Made by a program: the position numbers and the translations under genes
In this document: positions 47,383 through 59,490 of the stretch, in pieces
Layout: each line of letters opens with the position of its first letter
Numbering within the stretch: the first letter of the stretch is position 1
The notes under the pieces: model-generated
The model's input: only the letters and a program-made list of their open reading frames with translations
Told to the model about the DNA's origin: nothing
Databases searched by the model: none
Assembly (NCBI GenBank): GCA_030765045.1
Contig: CM060967.1
Coordinates: forward strand, 24,119,784-24,183,783
DNA: 64,000 nt
From: Tenodera sinensis
Taxonomy: Eukaryota; Arthropoda; Insecta; Mantodea; Mantidae
Direction of reading: 5' to 3'

Positions 47383-48654
47383 CTAGGACTAGGAAGTTCA
47401 TGCATTTGCATGTTTTTTCATAGGGGCTAAAAATGTATGCTTTTACATTATGTGCACGAATTACGGAATTTTCAGTTATTTGGACATGATTTTATAGTGC
47501 ATATAACTGCATATTTTCTTGATTTTTGATAAATGCATATTCTTTCAATACTATAGCCCCTATATTGCATATTTTAATGATTTTTATGACTTTTTATTAC
47601 TTTTTTTATCTGCATAATATTTTTCATATTGGCAGTACTGCACATGATGATGCAATTCACGAAGATTTCAATATTATTGCCCCTATATTGCATATTTTAA
47701 TGATTTTTGCTTTTTTCATATTTTTCATATTGGTAGCATTTCTGAGACAACGGTTCTTTCCCATTGGTAGATAGATTTGTGTCCAGTACGAAGAGAATTT
47801 TTGTTAAATATCCTAAAAGAGTTGAGTGGTTTAGATCAACAGCACCTAATATCTGACTTCTTCCTGCACCAGTGTTAATCGATGGGGAACATGGTTCGAT
47901 GCAGTTTTATATTATGCTGAGCACATAGAAATAGTCGAAGAGGTTATTAATTCATTGGACTTGAAAGATGCTTCATCAATAGAAACTGTGCAAAATATTC
48001 TGTCAGCCACTGGGTTAAAAGAGGATCTTGGTTTCATATCTGCCTATTTTTCTTTCTTGCCAACAGCCATAACGGCATTGGAAGCTGTAGGATCTCCTTT
48101 GCATGAATCACTGTCTTTGAAAAAAAAACGATATGTGATCTAAGTTTGGTTCCTGGTAGCACAGGACAAAAAGTGAAAGAGAAAGTGAATTATGTAATTT
48201 CAAAAAATTCTGGTTGTAAACAGATGTGCGGTATTCGAGACGTCCTCGAAAGAAAACCATCTGTCACACCAAGAGACTTGACTCTCTCTCTGTGAAGCAG
48301 TTAACATTATTTAAATATGCCCCGATAACATCTTGTGACGTGGAGAGAAGTTTTTCACGTTACAAAAGTGTTTTGCGAGACAACAGACGATGTTTTACAG
48401 TTGAAAATTTGTGCAAAGTGTTGGTTGTGAACTGCAATTTAGCAGTTAATACTAGCAGCGGGACCACTTCTGCTTCAACCTCTAAAGAATAAGGTAAGTT
48501 TATTTATTATTTATACTAACTCGTTTTGTCTACTGCAAAGGGACATTAATTGTTTTAATTAAATAGTGCATATTTCTTGGCATATTTTCAAGTTTTTAAG
48601 AGCATATTTGCATGCATGTTTCAGTGTTTTTAGGGCATGAACTTCCGAGCCCTA
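47383..48654 (+). mobile_element. Decayed hAT-like DNA transposon with terminal inverted repeats
   Basis: The left end TAGGACTAGGAAGTTCATGC (47384-47403) and the reverse complement of the right end match at 18 of 20 positions. The element is about 1.27 kb. The left flank GCTATTAA and right flank GCTATAAG agree at six of eight positions, consistent with an eroded 8-bp duplication typical of hAT elements. The interior holds an AT-rich duplicated segment (TCAATA…GCCCCTATATTGCATATTT at about 47548 and 47668) and a broken transposase 3' part. It is too short for a full hAT gene, so it is an internally deleted copy. Confidence 0.75.
47860..48492 (+). pseudogene. hAT-like transposase C-terminal half, broken in three frames
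   Basis: The pieces, in order, are: RWGTWFDAVLYYAEHIEIVE (from about 47889), followed by a helical stretch to a stop near 48142; then GSTGQKVKEKVNYVISKNSG and IRDVLE in another frame; then TSCDVERSFSRYKSVLRDNR with VENLCKVLVVNC in a third frame (48226-48492). The last piece is the hATC dimerisation region, whose ERSFS…K…LR…RR…L pattern is diagnostic. An apparent single-base loss just before the RWGTW segment moves the frame. The N-terminal BED finger and first catalytic residues are absent. It cannot be active. Confidence 0.8.
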
Positions 48655-49661
48655 GCTATAAGATTCTGTTACTGTTTACACAGGAGGTAGTACGCATATT
48701 CGATTGATGTCAATTAATTATTGACAATATCGTTCCCTTTTACGAGCATCACAAAACTTCACAATTAATTATTCGCTTTTCTATGTATCAGTATTTATCA
48801 TCGTTGTTCAAAATCACTTCTTCCTTTTTCGTTGTACCACACATAAACAAAAGAAGGCAGCCTATAATTTAACATGGTTATTTCAGAGGGCTTACACAAA
48901 AATACTGCCTCATTGTTTAACAACGGTTCAAAGCAGCGTCACCAAATTTTGCATAATGCATGTGTATTGCATTCTCATGGGCAAGTGAAAACCTTAGGTT
49001 GATAAGTAGCGGGCGACAGAGTTTAGAACTTCCTCACTGCCGTAACAGACCCACAAGAAGCTTGTAGCACTATACCATGAAGAAACACGGGATGTGTTTA
49101 AGCCAGCACGTGATTGTCGGCGAGTGTTAACTGCCGTGTTTCCCTTTGGGCTTTACAAAGTGGGATGCTATGCTCTATCTGCCGAGCACGTCCTCTGTTT
49201 AAGCCTCAAAATATTGACTGTTTCCTGACTTTGGCGAGAGAGCGAGCGAGCGAGGGGAAAGTTAGGCAAACCGCTACACAGCCGCAGAGCAGAATGACGA
49301 CTTTACCGCAAGTTAAGCATCGGAAATAAATTAATATACCCTGCAAACATTTACCCAGTTGCGGTTAATTTATGGTGGCATACGCTCCAAAGTTTTTAAC
49401 TGTGCAAATAAACAATGTGCGAGAGATAGCATCTCCGCCTTTAAAGCTGGCAAAATTACTCTCACTTAGGCTTTGCTTATACAGCAAACTTACTCCTGCA
49501 TTTCTTTCTTACAAATTAGCTAAAATTACATGGGTTTAATCTCGGTGAGTGTATGAAAACTGTGTCGAGGGAACAGAGTCTGTAGATAAATTCACTATGC
49601 TACACGTGTTCAAACTGGGGTATGCGAAAGTGTGTTACGAGGTACAGAAAACTTGAAATAC
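48655..49661. other. Unannotated DNA
   Basis: No supported gene. The small GAGCGAGCGAGCGAG run near 49240 is a minor simple repeat. Confidence 0.45.
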
Positions 49662-49675
49662 AAAAGCTCAGTATA

Positions 49676-49765
49676 GTATACCGCTGTATTCCATAGAATA
49701 GTCGCGATATGACTTAATTGTTAAAGCGACTCTAAATAAATTAAAAAAAAAAAAAAAAAAAAAAA
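49676..49765 (+). mobile_element. Severely 5'-truncated copy of the LINE, 67 bp plus A-tail
   Basis: GTATACCGCTGTATTCCATA through CTCTAAATAAATT (49676-49742) is identical to the LINE 3' end on the minus strand at 41860-41926. It is followed by about 23 A's. AGCTCAGTATA occurs at 49665-49675 and again at 49766-49776, an 11-bp duplication (longer if adjoining A's are counted). This is the product of one abortive target-primed reverse transcription. Confidence 0.95.
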
Positions 49766-50021
49766 AGCTCAGTATAATATATTTTTGAATAATAACAAAT
49801 AACGATTTGAATTGCCCTCTGTCCAAGAATCCTTTTGATTAGTTTACCCGTTAGTGTTGCTGATGGACTTTTGGAAATAATCAAATTAAACTTAAAATCT
49901 CAGGTTACAGTTTTTAAAATACTTTCCAGGAGTTCAAAAAGACGATAATGTACAAGAATGCGTTACAAATTCGTTTTGCACCACCGCTATCAATTTCTCG
50001 GATCTTTCCGTAACATTAAAA

Positions 50022-50689
50022 GAAATCTGATGTGTTGCACTCACATGACTTTCTCTACTCATGTACTAACCATTCTTACAAACTCTTATTCCTATATCTT
50101 CTTCGTGTTAGTTGAGATAAAAATTTGTAGAAGTTATCTTATTACTAATTTTCTTGAAGGTAAAAGTCACACAAACAACAAGGAATATCTCTGAAATTGT
50201 TCTCTCTACAACAATTTTTTTTTCACACATAAACTGTGTGATTTAGTAAGATCTACATTTTTTGGTACAGTAAGATTTGGTCTATCTCTTTAGGTTTACG
50301 AGTTATTCAAAAGTCATTCAAAGTAAACTGGATTACATACGCTATAGCCAGAAAATTCAAAATCTACATTTTATTTGCCATAAAAATATCTTAAACATAG
50401 GTCATTTTAATCAAAACCGTTAGAGCCATTTTCGAGAAAATCAAATTGTTCGAAAACTTTTCCATGAGGATAGTTTACGGTGGAAGAATTTTCTTCAAAA
50501 TCTTTGTGTCACATCCTTAATAGATATTAAATATAAATACGAACTTTGTGAACAGCATTACTCAAAGACGAAAAGTCGTTTAAAAACCAATAACACAGAC
50601 ACACACACACACACACACACACAACACAAGCACACACAGACACAGACCTTTTTTAAAACTGTCTTTTTATTCATGGAGCATCAAAACAT
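50022..50689 (+). repeat. Rep850 copy, left arm of an inverted pair
   Basis: Starts AAATCTGATGTGTTGCACTC and keeps the landmarks to the CACACA microsatellite (50587-50625) and TTTTTATTCATGGAGCATCA. It then meets a reverse copy. The A/ATTAGAATAC segment is missing. Confidence 0.82.
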
Positions 50690-51260
50690 ACCCTTTATAT
50701 GCACAATTTTTCGAACATTTTGAGGTTCTCGAAAATAGCTCTAACGATTTTCATTAAAATACCATATGATTAGACCATTCTTATGGTAAATGAAATGTAT
50801 ATTTTGAAATTTGTGGCTATAGCCAGGTTTACTCTGGATGACTTTTGCATAAATAGTAATCCGTAATAGATAGATCAAATCAGAAAGTTAAAAATACAAA
50901 AAAAAAAAAAAAATGTATATCTCGCTAAAACACAATTTATATCTCAATTTTTTCTAGAGTGAGTCATTTCAGAGATATTCTTTGTTATTTATGTCAGTTT
51001 CCGAAAACTTAAAACTTTCGTGTTGTTCATTTTTTATGTTAGCTGTGCAAAGAGAATGGAATTTGAGAGCTTAAAAGATTGGACTATCGCTCAAAGCCTA
51101 CTGTATACATATATTCTTCTTGTGCCTAAAATGAAATAAGTAATAAGATAATTGTTGCAAATTTTTATCTCAACTAACACGAAGAAGATATAACAATAAG
51201 AGTTTGTAAGAATGATTAGTACAAGAGTAGAGAAAGTTATGCGAGAGCAACACATCAGAA
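50690..51260 (-). repeat. Rep850 copy, right arm of an inverted pair
   Basis: Reverse orientation from ACCCTTTATATGCACAATTT to GAGAGCAACACATCAGAAG. Its 3' blocks are missing at the junction with the left arm. Confidence 0.82.
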
Positions 51261-51856
51261 GTTTTATTTAGGGTACTATGCAAAACCTCATGTACCGGAG
51301 GTACGTGGTACAGAAAGTAAAAATATGGCAAAGGGGCTTTCATAACCCCCTCATGCTAAACAGGCATTTAATCACATATTTGCTCTGTATGAACCACAGC
51401 AGATCTCATATGAATTTGTCGTTTACTGAAGGTATGTAGGTATGAAATGGCAAAAAGGAGAATGTATGGCAACTGGACGTGGAGAACTGAGCACCCTGGC
51501 TAAAGATTCCCGATATGCCACATTGCCAATCCATCATTACCGAGTAGCGTTTTCTATCGCCAACCCTTTCCGTTGTGTCGCTTATCTCGAAGGAATGAAT
51601 GAATATGTAGTAACCTAACCTAACCCTCTGGATGATTGATGCTGTGGACTGCACTTGACGAAGATGGACGACAGACATTAACATTACTGAGAAAGGAATT
51701 CAGAAAAGTAGACGCAAGAAACAGGCTAGCCTCAGTGGCGCAAAAATACTTCCTATTCTTTTCTGGAAATTATATACAACAGCTTAGAAAGTTCCTGCAC
51801 GTGTCGAGACTGCTTGGACTCGAAAGAACATACTTGTAAACGTATATTTTAGGAAC
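51261..51856. other. Unannotated DNA
   Basis: Contains TAACCTAACCTAACCC near 51610, two to three CCTAA units matching the insect telomere motif but too short to be telomeric. No gene is supported. Confidence 0.45.
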
Positions 51857-52730
51857 AATCTGATATGTGTCAGTCATATGATTCTCTCGATTCACTCGTC
51901 TACAATTGAGGGGGTCTACTCTTGTACTAACCGTTCTTACAAACTCTTATTCCTATATCTTCTTCGTGTTAGTTAAGACAAACATTTGTACAACTTATTG
52001 CTTATTTCCTTGTAGGTGCAAGGGGAATGTTAGGATACAGTAGACTTTGTGCGATAGTCAAATATTTGAGATTATGTTGTCTTTGTACACTTAACATATA
52101 AAAAATGAACAACGATGATCCATTTCACGAAAGTTCTAAGTTTTCCGAAACTCACACACATAACAAGGAATATCTCCGAAATGGTTCACCCTACAAGAAA
52201 ATTTATTGAGACATAAATTGTGTATTTTAGAAGATCTAAATTTTTTGTATAGTATAATTTGGTCTATCTCTAACGGTTTACCAGTTATGCAAAAGTCGTC
52301 CAGAGTAAGTACGACTACAGAGGCTATAGCCAGAAAATTCAAGATATACATTTCATTTGTCATAAAAATATCTCAAATATATGACATTTTAATCAAAATC
52401 GTTAGAGCCATTCTCAAGAAAGTCAAAATTTTCGAAAAATTTTCCATGCAAAGGGTAGTTTAGGGTGGGGGTATTTTCTTCGAAATCTTCGTGTCGCGTC
52501 CTTGAAAGACATTAAACTTAAATACCAACTTTTGGTTTTTAACCGACTTTTCGTTTTTGAGCTATGCTGTCCACAAACTTACAGACTGACACACACATGG
52601 ACCTTTTTCTAAAAATGCTTTTTTTTGGATTCAGGGGGTCTCAAAACATATATTTCCGGTGAAATCTCGACATCGGATTTTTGGGTGGAATACAATACTT
52701 CCCCTACTTACCAGTAGAGAAAGTAAAAAA
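51857..52730 (+). repeat. Rep850 near-complete copy
   Basis: The 5' end is diverged and carries a ~30-bp insertion before CTACTCTTGTACTAACC (51918). The rest is complete to CCAGTAGAGAAAGTAAAAAA. Confidence 0.87.
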
Positions 52731-53223
52731 ACTGCAGAAAATCTGAGTTAAGGTTAAAGACACCTGGTTCTTTTTAGAATAAAGAAAAGCTCATTGGAAT
52801 CACACTTATTGTTCACAATGCCTTTTCAGCTTATTAAACCACAATACATTAATCAGTAATAAAATATTTTTGATACGTAACAGATTTTGTGGTGTTCTGC
52901 TAATATTTTTCATCAGAGGGACAATTTAAGGAATGAGTTTTGGTCTTAATCATATAGTGGGAAGATAGTTCACATGAAACCTCACAGATGGCGACAATAT
53001 TGTAAATTATGTATCGGGGAGGGTTAGCCACTGTTGCACTGGTCCCCTCAATTATTCTTTTAGCGGAAACAATTGAACATGGCTGATATTATAGTGAAGT
53101 GAAGTGCTGCCAATCTTACAGTGGGTATTGCTGTTCGCAAGGCAGTCAAAATATTATTAAATTGCGTAAACTTTCACGGCAGGTGACATAAGAAGTATAA
53201 AATGATTATCCGCCCTGGGACCC
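52731..53223. other. Unannotated DNA
   Basis: Nothing supported before the LINE fragment. Confidence 0.45.
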
Positions 53224-54256
53224 GACAAATGCCAGCTGATTCATTTTTCTAAGCGGCGTCACACTTTGGCAACGGACCTAACGGTCGATGGTCAAATATT
53301 GCACTGCCGTCAGCAAGTTAAATACTTAGGTGTCACCTTGGACCGAACAATGTGTTGGTCCACCCACATAAAAAATAGCGCCAATAAAGGCAGACAGCGG
53401 CTAAAGCTGTGCGCCCCCATCTTCCGTAGTAAACAGTTGCGACTAAAGTCAAAACTTATACTATATAGGTCATTTATTCTCTCGGTGGTCCTGTATGCAT
53501 GTGTGGCCTGGGCTAATGCCTCCAAAACTGCCCTCAAACAACTCCAAACCCTCCAAAACCTCTCCCTCAGAAAAATCCTCTCTGCTCCACTCCTCACCAC
53601 CACCCAAACTCTTCACCTCGAAACTCATATCCCGTTCATCCCGGAGGCAATAGACAAAAGAGCAATGACGGCATGGACGCGCATTAGGAACCACGAAAAT
53701 GACGTGATCGCTAACATCGGCAAAGGCGAGCCGAAGCACCGCAAACATACTAGGATAAAAATGTTCTAGAAGCGGCTCGGCTCGCCGACTAATGCGCGTC
53801 CACGCAACCTCGTCCCTAAGCCACATACATGTTCCGGCAGAGGCCCTCGCCTCGGAAAATATTCAGGAGCTGCCACCGCGGGACAGTGTATATAGTGTCA
53901 AAACTGTAAATAGTGTAGTGCGCTGGGACGCATATTTCTGGTGTGCCCAGTGAAGATGTGTGTGTATGTGTGTACGAGTGTGTGTGTGGGTGAATGCGTG
54001 CGTGTATGTGTCTGTATATAATTTGTAAATATGTACATATGTATATATAACCCAAAGACGAAACAGACAAAAGACAAAAGAAAACTATTCTCGGTGACCT
54101 ACAGATGGTCACCGTATGGGTTTTTGTATATAGCGAAAACTGTAAATATGAACAAAGTCAACTGTAAATCAATGTAAATATAGCCTGTAAGCCGGGCCCA
54201 CTGTACCGGCACCAGGCCAATACTTTTAAAATAAACTAAACTAAACTAAACTAAAC
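53224..54256 (+). mobile_element. 5'-truncated Jockey-type LINE, RT C-terminus and 3' UTR
   Basis: A frame from 53224 to 53769 begins with DKCQLIHFSKRRH and continues VKYLGVTLDRTMCWSTHI, KLILYRSFILSVVLYACVAW and LSLRKILSAPLLTT. This is the end of a Jockey-clade reverse transcriptase (thumb region), with no RNase H after it. The 3' UTR contains TG-rich stretches and GGGCCCACTGTACCGGCACC, and ends in a TAAAC repeat tail (about 54231-54256). The frame is open but lacks all catalytic motifs, so the copy is dead on arrival. Confidence 0.85.
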
Positions 54257-54805
54257 GCTACCTCAGAGGCCTGCACCCCAGTGAACAGGTCAGGAGCTGC
54301 ACCCTGCCCCGCCCAGGATAACCGCGGAGTGTACATAGTGTATATATAGTGTATATAGTTAACGTGTGTATATAGTTCTTTGTTATAATGCTGGGACGCA
54401 TAGTTACGTGTGCCCAGCAAACATGTGCGAGCGGGACGCTCACTTGAAGTGCCCAGTGTGCGTGCGTGTATGTATGTGTGTGTGCGTGCATGAGGGCATA
54501 TCACATGATATGCCAGAGTGAATGAGAGAATGCATGTGTGTAAAAAAATATGTATATAGCAAGAAAAAAGTGAAAAAAGACAAAAACAAAATATAAACAC
54601 ATACTCAAGAACTATACACAAGAGAACTGTTCTCGGTGGCCCAAAAGAGGGTCACTGTATGGGTTTTCTTAAAACCCAATGTATATTTGTTGTAAATATC
54701 AAAAAAATTGTAATCCAATGATAAATTAAGTCTGTACGCTGGGCCCCATGTACCAGCACCAGACAAAATTCTTTTAATAAAATAATCTGAATCTGAATCT
54801 AAGGG
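54257..54805 (+). mobile_element. Related Jockey-type LINE 3' UTR with ATCTGA tail
   Basis: GGTCAGGAGCTGC, GCTGGGACGCAT, TGTTCTCGGTGGCCC, CACTGTATGGGTTTT and GGGCCCCATGTACCAGCACC parallel the previous element's 3' UTR in order. The tail differs: (AATCTG)n at 54785-54803. It starts exactly where the previous TAAAC tail ends. A perfect hairpin, GGCATATCA/TGATATGCC with a 2-nt loop, lies at 54495-54514. Confidence 0.75.
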
Positions 54806-55023
54806 TAATACATCATTACCCCAACACCTATTCCTGCCCCCTTTCTGTATCATAAACTAGGCATACAGAAAGAATCCATTACCAAGGACACAAAAGCATA
54901 ACAACACAAAGACAACCTCCAATACCGCACAGATAAAGTCGCATTAGCGGCTAGGTGCTGTGCAAACACGACATCCCGTACAGGAGAACCTGTATGACCT
55001 GAACTCGGTCACTGGTCACTGGT

Positions 55024-55059
<36 letters not shown>

Positions 55060-55060
55060 A
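54806..55060 (+). mobile_element. Poly(A)-tailed segment, unassigned retroposon 3' end
   Basis: A short unique segment ends with TCGGTCACTGGTCACTGGTC and a 33-A tail (55025-55057), then AATAAATAAATA. It looks like a retroposed 3' end. The source is not recognised. Confidence 0.4.
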
Positions 55061-55175
55061 TAAATAAATAAACGTGGGCTGTGGTCTAGTAGAAATTCTT
55101 CTTCCAGACGACTCGTTCAAAGCAGCGTCAAAGATACGTGGCATGACCGTAGTTCTCGGCTAGTCTCAGCGACGG

Positions 55176-56010
55176 CTGATACGGAGTTTCAAGTTTTCTT
55201 TATTCATAATTTTGGCCTGGTGCCGGTACAACGGGCCCGGCTTACAGGCTATAAATTTATGTTTATTTACAATTTTTTTTACAAGCTTATAGTTTTGGGT
55301 ATCACCAAAAACCCAAGCCATCTTTAGGCCACCGAGAATAGTTTTCGATAGTCTTTTGGTGTCTATTCCAATTATTTTTTTGTTGCTTTTTTTCCTTATA
55401 TACATCTATATACACACATACACGCACGCATTCACCCACACACTCACATTCACACGCTTACACACACACGTTCACTGGGCACACCAGAAATATGCGTCCC
55501 AGCTCCTATTTACAATATTTACATTTTCCCGCTGTTTTCCTGCGCGGGCAGGGTGTAGCTCCTGGCGAAGGCCTCTGCCGTAACATGTGTGTGGCCTAAG
55601 AGCGAGATTGCATGGACACGCATTGGTCGGCGAGCCGTGCCGCGTCTAGAACATTTTTATTCTAGTATGTTTGCGGTGCTTCGGCTCGCCTTTGCCAATG
55701 TTGGCGATCACGTAGTTTTCGTGGTTCCTAATGCGCGTCCATGTTGCCGTTGCTCTTTTTGCTATTGCCTCTGGGATGGACGGGATCTGAGTTTCGAGGT
55801 GAAGAGTTTGGTTAGTGGTAAGGAGTGGAGCAGAGAGGATTTTTCTAAGGGAGAGGTTTTGGAGGATTTGAATTTGTTTGAGGGCGGTTTTAGAGGCATT
55901 TGCTCAGGCCACGCATGCGTACAGGATCACCGAGAGCATAAATTACCTATATGAAATCAGCTTGGATTTAAGTTGTAGCTGTTTGCTGTGGAAGTCGTTT
56001 AGTTTCACAG
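55176..56010 (-). mobile_element. Third Jockey-type LINE fragment, inverted
   Basis: On the minus strand, RT residues (YACVA…ANASKTALKQIQ, LSLRKILSAPLLTT, RNHENYVIANIG) at about 55960-55600 are followed by a 3' UTR with GGGCCCGTTGTACCGGCACC near 55220. It is close kin of the 53224 element, with in-frame stops (for example in the YR*FM context and before ANASK). Together they form an inverted repeat with about 0.9 kb between arms. Confidence 0.82.
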
Positions 56011-56480
56011 GTTTTATACGCTTAGAGAACGTAAAGAAAGTAAAAAGCTGTTGTTCTTAGTAACATTAATGTAGATAAATGACAATGATTGGTTGATATC
56101 CGAGTCATTGCTAATCGTTTAGTAAGTACGCTAGGATATCAGCAATTCATGCACATATGTTATGAAATTTGTAAACCAGCCAAAACATGCAACAGTTAAC
56201 AGTTCTACTCAACGCGTGTATTCCTGTAGGTGACGAACCATCTGCTTCATTTAGCTGTGTGCTGAAAATGATGCAAATCCGCCTGCAAATGACGCTTTAA
56301 TTCTGGCGCCTCGTGTATACATTTAACCTGTCAACAAGTTTACGAGATTTGCTGAAGGCTAAATAGACTGACAGGCAAACTAATTTGTTTTAAATTTCTT
56401 TCTACAAATAAATTACCATTAGCGTTGCAGTTAGGGAAAGCGAAAATGTCCTACTCCAGCCTTTTGTACAATAGAGAAAA
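56011..56480. other. Unannotated DNA
   Basis: No supported feature. Confidence 0.45.
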
Positions 56481-56482
56481 CC

Positions 56483-56727
56483 TCATCTGTTGCACTCACA
56501 TGACTTTCTCTACTCTTGTACTAACCAATCTTACTAACTCTTATTTCTATATCTTCTTCGTGTTAGTTAAGATAAACATTTGTAAAAATTATCTTATTGC
56601 TTATTTCCTTGTAGATGCAAGGGAAATATTAGAATACAGTAGACTTTGAGCGATGGTCAAATCTTTTAAAGCTTTGAGATTCCGTTCTCTTTGCACGCCT
56701 AAGGTATAAAAATGAATAACGATATTC
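56483..56727 (+). repeat. Rep850 5' third
   Basis: CTCATCTGTTGCACTCACAT through TCTTTGCACGCC and AAATGAATAACGATATTCC, then an abrupt end. The copy is truncated at its 3' side. Confidence 0.82.
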
Positions 56728-56965
56728 CCCTGAGGGGCTAGGGACTCTTAAGACGCTTCGCGATTCGCAGATCGACGATTTACAGAGAGATCATTCATTG
56801 TCGACACTCTCGCCAGCACCTAGAACCCTGAAATATCCAACAACGATGATAGGGGACGTGAAATGAAAAGCAAAGTGAAATTGAAGGAGAGGATATTCGT
56901 GAGATGCAATTATCTTTCCCTTTATTCGAATACATAGCAATCTCAAAAAACTCACGGTCGACAGC

Positions 56966-57040
56966 TGATCAGGGGAATCGAACTCACGATTTCCTGAATG
57001 CAGGCCACAGACGCTATCGTCTGAGTCATTCTGCTCAGTG
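56966..57040 (-). mobile_element. tRNA-like SINE head
   Basis: On the minus strand GAATGACTCAGACGATAGCG (A-box side) and GTGAGTTCGATTCCCCTG (B box, near 56983) have the spacing of a tRNA-derived head. The body is not defined. Confidence 0.45.
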
Positions 57041-57045
57041 CGTGT

Positions 57046-59165
57046 TTACAGTTACTATGTTTCCATGTGGAATTGAATTCGACTTGAGTCCATTCCCATC
57101 CCCGTGTTTGTGTTGAATTCAATCCGGAAATAGAACAACATCCATGCAACAAGATTTCGGATCGGATCTAGTGATTCAGTTCGATCTGAATCCACCTTTC
57201 CATTCGGTATTCAATCCATAATGAGGATCAATTTTGAATATTACTACGTGTGTAGAATTCTTATTTTTCCTCCTCAATATATTAATCATAGAAACAGAAT
57301 TGCAATATAAACACACTTTCTCAGCAACAAAATGGAATAAAAATGTTGTTTATGATTCAGAAGGCACTGGAAAGCCTAGAAACACGTTCATCTGTTATAA
57401 ACAAACATGGCGGTGCATTTATCGTTTAATGAGCGTAAGTAGGTAGTAAAATGCTATTGTAAAGTGTGAAATGGTGTTGAGGTTCAAAGACATTGAGGAT
57501 TGAACTTGGTAGACCACCGCAAACAAGGATAACAACCAGAAGAATCGGATACAGTTTAAAGTCGATGGGACGGCACAGGACGTGTTGAAAGTGGGGTGGG
57601 GAAAAAACAAAACGACAGTTTGAAGCAGTCGTTCAGGCTTTTGCATGGTTTTTGTGAGTGTACTGTGGTAGAAGGGCACATTTTGAACATTTACTTGTAC
57701 TTCTACCTTATTCATCGCTGAGAATAGTGTTTTAAAGGTTGTAAACATAATTTTGAGACAGTAAAAGGCTGACTTTGATTTGGCAATGAGAGTAAATAAT
57801 TGTGTGTACCTGTAATATATTACTCATGCAGTTTTTTCCATTTTTTAAGGTATGCTGGTTAATGGCTAAAATCACCAAGAAAAAATATAGAAATTTATTA
57901 CGTTTACGGCTCACGATTCTGTGGCTGGTTGTAATTTTAATTTCGTCCATTTTAAAAGCTTCCAGTCATGTAGTGTTCCGTTCTGGATTTTAATTTAATA
58001 ACTCAAATATTAAAGGGGAACATGATTAATAAGATAACATGACATCCGGAAGGTTGCGTTTCGACACCCAGATAAGTATCATACTGAAAGCTTTTGTGCT
58101 GGCCATTTAGGGGAACGTTGATGTGGAATCTTAAGTAAGCGAATTTTCTTGTGATTTATCTTTTATTTAACCTTATGTGGAAGTAACTACTTCTATACGA
58201 CATATACAAAATATATACATGTGAATACATTGTTTTCGAAATTAAGCTTTAGTAACAAATTTAAATGTTAAATCTATTTATGTAACGTATAATGAACAGC
58301 ACAAAATGCGGCATTTAAAAAAAATATTTGAATTGTAAGTATGTACTTACAGTGATAAATTGAATATTTAATTAAAAAGGAAATTCTAAATTATTACACA
58401 ACACAAGCTAAATACAGTGGAAGTCCGAAATACCGCGGAGTTCAGCAATGAAATCTTCACAGACAGTTTATAGATATCTGTGAAATAAACAGACGTTTCT
58501 TTGACAGTTGGATATTATTATCAAGACCAGTGATATGTTTTTTGTTTGAAAATGTACCAAAAGAAAGTATTATTATGAAAAAAATGGTTGCGGTTGCATT
58601 TTTAATGTTATATACTCACAAAAATGTCATTTTATTGCCAAATAGTATAGGTACATGTAGTACATATCGTTAAAAAACAAAATAATTTTAATTTTAAGAA
58701 AATTCCATATTTTATTATGTGAGTCAATGGTGCCTAAGAAGTGTGGTACAGAGGCTCCACCTTGGTTTCTTGATGACGTCATGGAGTACCGAAGCAGAAG
58801 GACCTCGTGTTGCTCCAGGTGACGTAACGTGACGTGAATTTCACTCTAGTCCAGCGTACGGCCACGGGAAAGCTCATATTACGTTTTCTGCGTCTGTTGA
58901 CCTTACGTCTTACCTCGAGGCGTCCGTAAACAACCAGCATCCTTTCTTTCTTCTCTCTTCTCCTCTGTTTTAATGTTTCCTCCACTTTTTATTTACTTCT
59001 TCATGCATCAGGAAGTAATGTCTCTGTTCTTGAAAATAGGGTAGGCACTAACATCAATTCGCGTATTTCGTGTTCCATCTATCTCCAGGCTGAAGACCAT
59101 AATACTCGTATCTTGCTTTGTATACAACGCGAGGAACCAGATATGGGCTTAGGTACAGCACTGAA
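57046..59165. other. Unannotated AT-rich DNA
   Basis: The longest gene-free, repeat-poor stretch in the right half. No motif-bearing frame was found. Confidence 0.45.
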
Positions 59166-59167
59166 AA

Positions 59168-59490
59168 AACCTGTGTGTTGCACTCGTGATTTGTTTCCTG
59201 TAAAATTATTTTTACGAATGTTTGTTCTATATATTCGATGTTCGAGATGAACATTTGCAGGAATTGTTTTATGGCATAGACGAATAAGTGAATAAATGAT
59301 AGCAATCTCCTCTTTAAAGAGGGGATTGCTAAGTATTGCCTTCGAAATTCCGTTTTTCTTTGCATAGCCAAGGACGAAGAACCGATAACAACTGCAAGAA
59401 ATTAAAAAAATGGTTAACTCCACAGACGTTTTTCGTTGACGTAAACAAAATTGTGTGCTTTAACGGAATCTACATTTCTATGTAGTGCGG
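59168..59490 (+). repeat. Rep850 diverged copy, part 1
   Basis: TGTTGCACTCGTGATTTG, GAACATTTGCAGGAATTG, TTCCGTTTTTCTTTGCATAG and GTGTGCTTTAACGGAATCTA follow the normal order with heavy divergence. It is an old copy, split by the SINE piece at 59491. Confidence 0.55.

Noticed and set aside
50022..51260. Rep850 as a Helitron
   Set aside because: The 5' TC start is compatible, but no CTRR 3' end with a preceding hairpin is present and the ends carry an inverted box.
51606..51622. Internal telomeric tract
   Set aside because: Only two to three CCTAA units, which occur by chance and are common in insect DNA.
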